From Verrucomicrobiales bacterium (GTDB lineage Bacteria > Verrucomicrobiota > Verrucomicrobiia > Limisphaerales > F1-80-MAGS106): a stretch of DNA of 6,537 nucleotides. Below, in pieces: positions 1-4,367 of this stretch (position 1 is its first letter; every line of letters begins with the position of its first letter). The stretch spans positions 1 through 6,537 of the forward strand of contig CANLCA010000171.1 of assembly GCA_947487925.1 (NCBI GenBank). The letters are read 5' to 3'. A program made the translations under genes and the position numbers. Below the pieces are notes generated by a model. The model was not told where the DNA came from. It worked only from the letters and a program-made list of their open reading frames with translations, and searched no databases.

Positions 1-1041
1 CGCAGGTTGGTCGGGGTCCTGGCGCTTCACAGCGCGCAGGCTCAAAAGACCCAGATCGATCAACTCCTTCTCGATTAACTGTTCGGCCTCCTGCTGCCAG
101 GTCTTGGGCAGCTTGCCTGGAACCAGGCCTTTGATCGAGGCTCGCATGACACGCAGGACCGCGTTGTAGACCTTGCGCTGCCGGGGTGTGAACCGTCCGT
201 TTACCGGGATCGTCCGGGTCATGTCCGAGTTGTAGTTTGCGTAACTCGCGGCGACGTCCAGCAGGAGGAGCTCGCCCTTTTTGCAGGGCGCCGAGTTGTC
301 ACCGTAATGCAGCACGCAGGCATTGGCGCCTGAGGCGATGATGGGGTTGTAAGCAAAGTTTCCGCGGTGACGGATGAATTCATGGGAGAATTCGGCTTCC
401 ACTTCCGTTTCGGAAACCCCGGGCCGGGTGAAACCGAGCACGCGACGGAACCCGCGCTCGGTGATCGAGCAGGCTTTTCGAAGCAGGTCGAGCTCGAAGT
501 CGGTTTTGACGGCTCGGATCCGGTGCAGGACCGGGGCGAGGCGACGGTAGCCGTGCAGCGGGTATCGGGACTGAACCTCGGCGACAAAGCGGGCTTCGCG
601 GGTCGTCACATCGATCACGGCACGCTTGTGCTCATTGGCGTTGAGGTAGAGGTCGTCGCATTCGCACATTAACCGGTGGAAGAGCCTCGGGAAATCCTGG
701 ATCCAGAGGATCGTGCGGATCCCGGTTTGCGCGCGGGCTTCTTCCCTGGTGAGTTTGTGTCCTTCCCACGTCTCCGCTTCGGCGCTGGGCTCGCGAAGGA
801 AGAGGATCTCTCGATGCTTCTCATCATGGGCATCGGGGTAGAGGAGCAGGATCGTCTGTTCCTGCTCCACGCCAGTGAGGTAGAACAGGTCGGAACTGGC
901 GCGCATAGGGAAGCTGCCGTCGGCATTTGTCGGCATGGGATCGTTCGCGTTGACAACCGCCAGCGCGTTCGGTGACAGCCCTTTGAGCAGGCGTTCTCGG
1001 TTTTGAATGAAAAGACGAGGGTCGATTGGTGCGTACCGCAT
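1..1041 (-). CDS. pepP: Xaa-Pro aminopeptidase (aminopeptidase P, M24B family), C-terminus beyond window
   Basis: This is a metallopeptidase predicted to remove the N-terminal residue from peptides with proline in second position, probably in the cytoplasm since no signal peptide is visible. The 347 residues present run without a stop from ATG (CAT at 1039-1041) to the left edge. Residues about 4-140 match the AMP_N domain, including the stretch SSDLFYLTG (49-57). The M24 'pita-bread' domain starts near residue 170. Visible catalytic residues are His245 in LHYGDN and two metal-ligand aspartates, Asp262 (LLLLDV) and Asp273 (NSDMTRT). The remaining His and two Glu ligands should lie in the missing part, roughly 80-90 residues given a usual length near 430. 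The sequence resembles the Bacteroidetes-like form more than E. coli PepP (from memory of the families). The start is the first ATG; no strong Shine-Dalgarno is seen upstream. It is divergent from the serine hydrolase gene. Confidence 0.93.
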   Translation of the reverse strand, partial: MRYAPIDPRLFIQNRERLLKGLSPNALAVVNANDPMPTNADGSFPMRASSDLFYLTGVEQEQTILLLYPDAHDEKHREILFLREPSAEAETWEGHKLTREEARAQTGIRTILWIQDFPRLFHRLMCECDDLYLNANEHKRAVIDVTTREARFVAEVQSRYPLHGYRRLAPVLHRIRAVKTDFELDLLRKACSITERGFRRVLGFTRPGVSETEVEAEFSHEFIRHRGNFAYNPIIASGANACVLHYGDNSAPCKKGELLLLDVAASYANYNSDMTRTIPVNGRFTPRQRKVYNAVLRVMRASIKGLVPGKLPKTWQQEAEQLIEKELIDLGLLSLRAVKRQDPDQPA

Positions 1042-1190
1042 GATGGCGCGCAGAGTTCCAGAGAATCGGCGAGGATTCAAATTCAATTGTTCGGCGAAAC
1101 GGCGCCACCCCAAAGCGGACTCGTACACGAATGCGCGATTCGGTTGGTGACAGTTTACCCGTTTTCAGGCAACAAGGATCCACATTCGCC
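1042..1190. promoter_or_regulatory. Divergent intergenic region expected to hold promoters for both flanking genes
   Basis: These 149 bp separate the start of the minus-strand aminopeptidase from the start of the plus-strand serine hydrolase, so both genes must be transcribed from within or near it. The only AT-rich patch is about 1075-1090 (ATTCAAATTCAATTG), a candidate -10 area for the minus-strand gene. A TTGGTG at 1144-1149 could serve as a -35 for the plus strand, but I see no matching -10 at the right distance. The regulatory role is inferred from gene layout, not from a recognised motif. Confidence 0.35.
1174..1178 (+). promoter_or_regulatory. Ribosome binding site for the serine hydrolase
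   Basis: AAGGA lies 12 bases before ATG 1191. It supports this start over the in-frame ATG at 1131, which would add 20 residues that look like translated intergenic DNA and would bury the signal peptide. Confidence 0.5.
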
Positions 1191-2687
1191 ATGAGCACCT
1201 GGACTAAACCTATCGTTTGCCTCGCCATCACCTTCCTTGCAGCAACCGTGACCGCCGGGGGCGCGAAGCCCTTTTCCTTTCCCCGAGCCACCCCCGAGTC
1301 GCAGGGGGTGTCATCGTCGGCGGTTTTGGGGGTCGTCGAGGCGTTGGATCAAATCGATGCGCTGAACAGCTTCATGCTGGTGCGCCATGGCCATGTGATT
1401 GCGGAGGGATGGTGGGGACCGTATTCGGCTCCGCTCAACCATGAACTGTATTCGTTGAGCAAAAGTTTCACGTCCACGGCGGTGGGTCTGGCTGTTGCGG
1501 AAGGCAAGTTAAGTGTCGACGATGAGGTGTTGAAGTTTTTCCCCGAGGATGCTCCGGCTGAGCCGAGTGCCAACCTCAAAGCCATGCGAGTGCGAGATCT
1601 GTTGACGATGTCCGCCGGGCATCAGGACGAGACATCGAGCGCTGTGGACAAGATTTCCGCGAAATCGTTTCTCGCTCATCCTGTGCCACACAAGCCAGGC
1701 ACCCACTTCAAATACAACACTCCCGCGACCTTCATGCTTTCGGCGATTGTGCAAAAGCAGACCGGCCAGACGGTGCTCGAGTATTTGCGGCCGCGATTGT
1801 TCGAGCCATTGGGCATCACGCAGCCGGTGTGGAATACAAACTGGCAGGGCATTTCGCTAGGGGGATACGGATTGAGCGTACGCACGGAAGACATTGCGCG
1901 CTTTGGGCAGCTCTATTTGCAACAAGGCAAATGGCAGGGCAAGCAATTGATCCAGCCATCGTGGGTCGACCTGGCCACGTCGCGGCAGGTCTCCAACGGG
2001 AGCAATCCCAGGAGCGACTGGGATCAAGGCTACGGCTTTCAATTCTGGCGCTGTCGGAACGGGGGTTATCGAGCGGACGGGGCGTTTGGCCAGTATTGCA
2101 TCGTGCTGCCTGAACAGGACGCCGTGATCGCCATCACCAGCGGCGTGAAAGACATGCAGGCGATCCTGAACTTGGTTTGGGACAAGCTTTTGCCCGTGCT
2201 GGGACCGAAGCGTTTGAAGGCGAACGCGCTGGCTCAAAGCAAGTTGGCGGAAAAGCTCGCTGGCTTGTCGCTGCGTCCGGTGAACGGAGCGGAAACTTCA
2301 CCGCTTGCCGCGAAAATAGTTGGCCGAAAGTTTGTCTTTTCTGCCAACGCGCAAAAGCTGGAAAGCCTGACGCTCACACCCAACGCGAGCGGCAAAGGAG
2401 TCACGGTCGCCGTGCAATCCGGGGGTGCGTCGCGCCAATTCAGCAGCGGCACGCGCGCGTGGCAACATGGAAGCGGTTCTTTCGGCACTTACTCGAACGC
2501 GCCTGCCGCGGCCAGCAGCGCGTGGGCGACCGAGGATACTCTGGTGGTGAGACAATGTTTCACCGAGACGCCTTTCCGCGTGACGCACACCCTCCGTTTC
2601 GATGGCAATCAAGTGTTTTACGACGCGGAAACCAATGTGGGCTTTGGCGGGGTCAAACAACCTCAGCTGGTGGGACACGCGGAGTGA
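1191..2687 (+). CDS. Exported serine hydrolase, class C beta-lactamase / penicillin-binding-protein-like family
   Basis: This 498-residue protein carries the beta-lactamase (PF00144) fold and probably hydrolyses an ester or amide outside the cytoplasm; its substrate cannot be read from sequence. Residues 1-22 form a signal peptide: a short n-region with Lys6, a hydrophobic core (IVCLAITFLAA) and a likely cleavage after VTA22. The catalytic SxxK motif is Ser88-Leu-Ser-Lys91 (YSLSKSFTS). The second motif is Tyr175-Asn176-Thr177 (FKYNTPATFML). In place of KTG/HxG there is Gly297-Ala-Phe-Gly-Gln301. The catalytic domain ends near residue 335. Residues about 345-498 form an extra beta-rich tail, with a conserved-looking W(x)3DTL and a TPFRVTHTLRFDG stretch, as in other serine hydrolases of Verrucomicrobiota and Acidobacteriota (recalled, not searched). 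There is no evidence that it confers antibiotic resistance. It is the first gene of a closely spaced plus-strand group, 31 bp before the reductase. Confidence 0.92.
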   Translation: MSTWTKPIVCLAITFLAATVTAGGAKPFSFPRATPESQGVSSSAVLGVVEALDQIDALNSFMLVRHGHVIAEGWWGPYSAPLNHELYSLSKSFTSTAVGLAVAEGKLSVDDEVLKFFPEDAPAEPSANLKAMRVRDLLTMSAGHQDETSSAVDKISAKSFLAHPVPHKPGTHFKYNTPATFMLSAIVQKQTGQTVLEYLRPRLFEPLGITQPVWNTNWQGISLGGYGLSVRTEDIARFGQLYLQQGKWQGKQLIQPSWVDLATSRQVSNGSNPRSDWDQGYGFQFWRCRNGGYRADGAFGQYCIVLPEQDAVIAITSGVKDMQAILNLVWDKLLPVLGPKRLKANALAQSKLAEKLAGLSLRPVNGAETSPLAAKIVGRKFVFSANAQKLESLTLTPNASGKGVTVAVQSGGASRQFSSGTRAWQHGSGSFGTYSNAPAAASSAWATEDTLVVRQCFTETPFRVTHTLRFDGNQVFYDAETNVGFGGVKQPQLVGHAE

Positions 2688-2704
2688 GAACGATTGAACG
2701 ACTC

Positions 2705-2708
2705 AGGA
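2705..2708 (+). promoter_or_regulatory. Ribosome binding site for the SDR gene
   Basis: AGGA lies 10 bases before ATG 2719, inside the 31-bp gap after the serine hydrolase stop. It supports the chosen start and independent initiation within a shared transcript. Confidence 0.5.
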
Positions 2709-2718
2709 TGATTGACTT

Positions 2719-3468
2719 ATGAATTTGACTGGCAAGATCGCTTTGGTGACCGGCGGAACTCGAGGCATCGGCGCGGCCACCGCGGTAGGGCTCGCAAAGG
2801 AGGGATCGGATGTCGCATTGATCGGACGAAACATGGACTCCGAGGGTCTCGCGACGAGGGATTTGATCCGGTCTCTCGGGAGGCGGTGTGAAGTGGTGCT
2901 CGCGGATTGCGGTGTTGCCGGGGAAAACACTCGTTCCGTTCGTGAGACCGAAGAGAAGCTCGGTGCGGTGGATATCCTGGTGCATGCCGCAGGCGGGCCT
3001 GTGAACGGGGGTTTGATGGAGATCACCGAGGCGTCGTGGGCCGCCGCTTTTGATGTTCACGTGCATGCGGTGTTCCACCTGTGCCGCGCTGTGATCCCGT
3101 CGATGCGCGCCAGGAAGGAAGGGGCGATCATTCTCGTTTCCTCCACCGCCGGAATTCGCGGGGTCATCACCAACGTGGCTTATCAGGTCGCCAAAGGCGC
3201 TTTGCCGCAGATGACGCGGGCGTTGGCGCGGGAATTTGCCAATGACAACATCCGCGTCAACTGCGCGGCGCCGGGAGTCGTGCGGACCGCTTTTCATGCC
3301 ACCATGACCGACGCGCAACGCCGATTGAACCTGGACCAGCGCATCCCATTGCATCGGGAAGGAACCCCAGAGCAAGTGGCCGATCTCATTTTGATGCTCA
3401 TCAAAAACGATTACATCACGGGGGAGACGATGACCATCGACGGCGGGTTGACCATGCGCATCGCATAG
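2719..3468 (+). CDS. Short-chain dehydrogenase/reductase (classical SDR, FabG-like)
   Basis: This is a complete 249-residue cytoplasmic oxidoreductase of typical classical SDR length. The Rossmann cofactor motif TGGTRGIG spans residues 11-18. Arg15 and the Gly36-Arg37 pair at the end of the second beta strand suggest NADP(H) preference. The usual NNAG motif appears as His89-Ala-Ala-Gly92. Catalytic Ser142, Tyr155 and Lys159 are in place with the standard 13-residue Ser-Tyr spacing and YxxxK. The C-terminal ITGETMTIDGG (233-243) is the usual FabG-type ending. The tetrad Asn is replaced by His114 (FDVHVHAVF), a change I recall in other family members, so activity is not excluded. The substrate is unknown: 3-oxoacyl-ACP reductase is the default name, but any small alcohol/ketone dehydrogenase would look similar. 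It sits between the serine hydrolase and the methyltransferase, whose reading frame resumes directly after this TAG stop. Confidence 0.93.
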   Translation: MNLTGKIALVTGGTRGIGAATAVGLAKEGSDVALIGRNMDSEGLATRDLIRSLGRRCEVVLADCGVAGENTRSVRETEEKLGAVDILVHAAGGPVNGGLMEITEASWAAAFDVHVHAVFHLCRAVIPSMRARKEGAIILVSSTAGIRGVITNVAYQVAKGALPQMTRALAREFANDNIRVNCAAPGVVRTAFHATMTDAQRRLNLDQRIPLHREGTPEQVADLILMLIKNDYITGETMTIDGGLTMRIA

Positions 3469-3472
3469 GGGG
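3467..3472 (+). promoter_or_regulatory. Possible Shine-Dalgarno (AGGGGG) overlapping the SDR stop codon
   Basis: AGGGGG overlaps the end of the TAG stop (3466-3468) and lies only 2 bases before the GTG start at 3475, closer than normal. If it is real, the methyltransferase is probably translated by coupling or re-initiation after the SDR. Confidence 0.25.
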
Positions 3473-3474
3473 TT

Positions 3475-4323
3475 GTGCAGATCAAAACGGCATTTCGAGG
3501 GTGGACCATTCCCGGGCCTGTCCCTGCCGGAGCCTTGGGGAGCGGGCCGGAACTGGAGCCCGGGGAGACGCTCGATTCCATCTCGGGCCACTTCCGGCTT
3601 TTCCAACTTGAGAAGGGGCATCGGTTTTCGACCGACGACGTGCTGACCGCATGGTATGGAACCACATGGTGTCCACGACCGGAGGAAGTGCTCGACCTTG
3701 GAAGCGGAATTGGCACGGTGGGGATGATTGCCGTATGGCGCCTGCCTGGGGCCCGATTTGTCACGGTGGAGGCCCAGGAGGAAAGCGTTCGTCTCGCCAG
3801 GAAGTCGGCTCGTTGGAATGGACTGGAGCCGCGATTCTCGATTCGCACCGGCGACTTTCGAGAGCAGGGTGTCTTGAGCGAGAGCGAATTGTTTGACCTC
3901 GTGTTTGGAAGCCCGCCCTATTTTCCGCTAGGGACCGGGGTTTTGGGAGATCATGCTCAAAAGATAGCGTGTCGTTTTGAGGTTCGAGGCTCGGTCTCGG
4001 ATTATTGTTCGACCGCCGCGAGGCATCTTCGCCCTGGAGGGCTTTTCGCCTGCGTCTTCCCAATTTCGCCCCCCGAGCAAGAGACTCGGGTGAAGGAGGC
4101 CGCGGCTGCCGCAGGGCTCGCGGTTGTCCGGACTCGGCCCGTGGCTCTGCGGGAAGGAGAGCGTCCCCTGCTTGGGTTGTTCGCCATGATGCGCGCAGCC
4201 GATCTGCCTGAGAGCCTGCGACGTCAGTGTTGGGTGGAACCGGTGCTCACCATCCGCACCCGGGAGGGTGGGGTGCATCCCGAGTACTCCGCGGTGAAGA
4301 TGGCATTCGGATTTCCGCCTTGA
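3475..4323 (+). CDS. Class I SAM-dependent methyltransferase, tRNA1(Val) A37-N6 methyltransferase (TrmN6/YfiC)-like
   Basis: This is a 282-residue cytoplasmic methyltransferase predicted to move a methyl group from S-adenosylmethionine to a ring nitrogen, most likely adenine N6 in an RNA. The SAM-binding motif I is LDLGSGIG (73-80), and the acidic residue after the second beta strand is Glu99. The catalytic motif is Ser146-Pro-Pro-Tyr149, a variant of the NPPY motif of N6-adenine and glutamine methyltransferases. The segment FQLEKGHRFSTDD (43-55) matches the pre-motif region of the YfiC/TrmN6 group, which separates it from PrmC and RsmC. A proline- and glycine-rich leader of about 38 residues precedes it. 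GTG 3475 is the first usable start after the upstream stop; the first in-frame ATG is codon 84, inside motif I. The exact RNA substrate is inference, and another RNA or protein target is possible. It follows the SDR by 6 bp. Confidence 0.87.
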   Translation: MQIKTAFRGWTIPGPVPAGALGSGPELEPGETLDSISGHFRLFQLEKGHRFSTDDVLTAWYGTTWCPRPEEVLDLGSGIGTVGMIAVWRLPGARFVTVEAQEESVRLARKSARWNGLEPRFSIRTGDFREQGVLSESELFDLVFGSPPYFPLGTGVLGDHAQKIACRFEVRGSVSDYCSTAARHLRPGGLFACVFPISPPEQETRVKEAAAAAGLAVVRTRPVALREGERPLLGLFAMMRAADLPESLRRQCWVEPVLTIRTREGGVHPEYSAVKMAFGFPP

Positions 4324-4352
4324 GCATGCAAGATTGACAGTTTTGATGAACG

Positions 4353-4356
4353 AGGA
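4353..4356 (+). promoter_or_regulatory. Ribosome binding site for the PSCyt1/DUF1549/DUF1553 gene
   Basis: AGGA (in CGAGGAAAAA) lies 11 bases before ATG 4368. An in-frame TGA at 4347-4349 closes the frame just upstream, so 4368 is the first possible ATG. No comparable site precedes the later in-frame TTG (4470) or GTG (4482) codons. Confidence 0.5.
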
Positions 4357-4367
4357 AAAACTGCGGA

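Noticed and set aside
1131..1190. Upstream ATG 1131 as start of the serine hydrolase
   Set aside because: It would add 20 non-signal-like residues before a good signal peptide. ATG 1191 has a ribosome site and starts exactly at the signal peptide.
824..1291. Minus-strand open frame of 155 codons spanning the divergent intergenic region
   Set aside because: It overlaps the aminopeptidase P start in another frame and also the serine hydrolase signal peptide, with no recognisable protein features.
2692..2715. GATTGA repeated at 2692-2697 and 2710-2715 in the gap before the SDR
   Set aside because: A six-base repeat copied once, 18 bases apart, is too short to separate from chance.
2653..3621. 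Minus-strand open frame of 322 codons across the SDR gene
   Set aside because: It lies antisense to a well-supported SDR, has no recognisable domain, is rich in Arg/His/Pro as expected from the complement of GC-rich codons, and overlaps two real genes.
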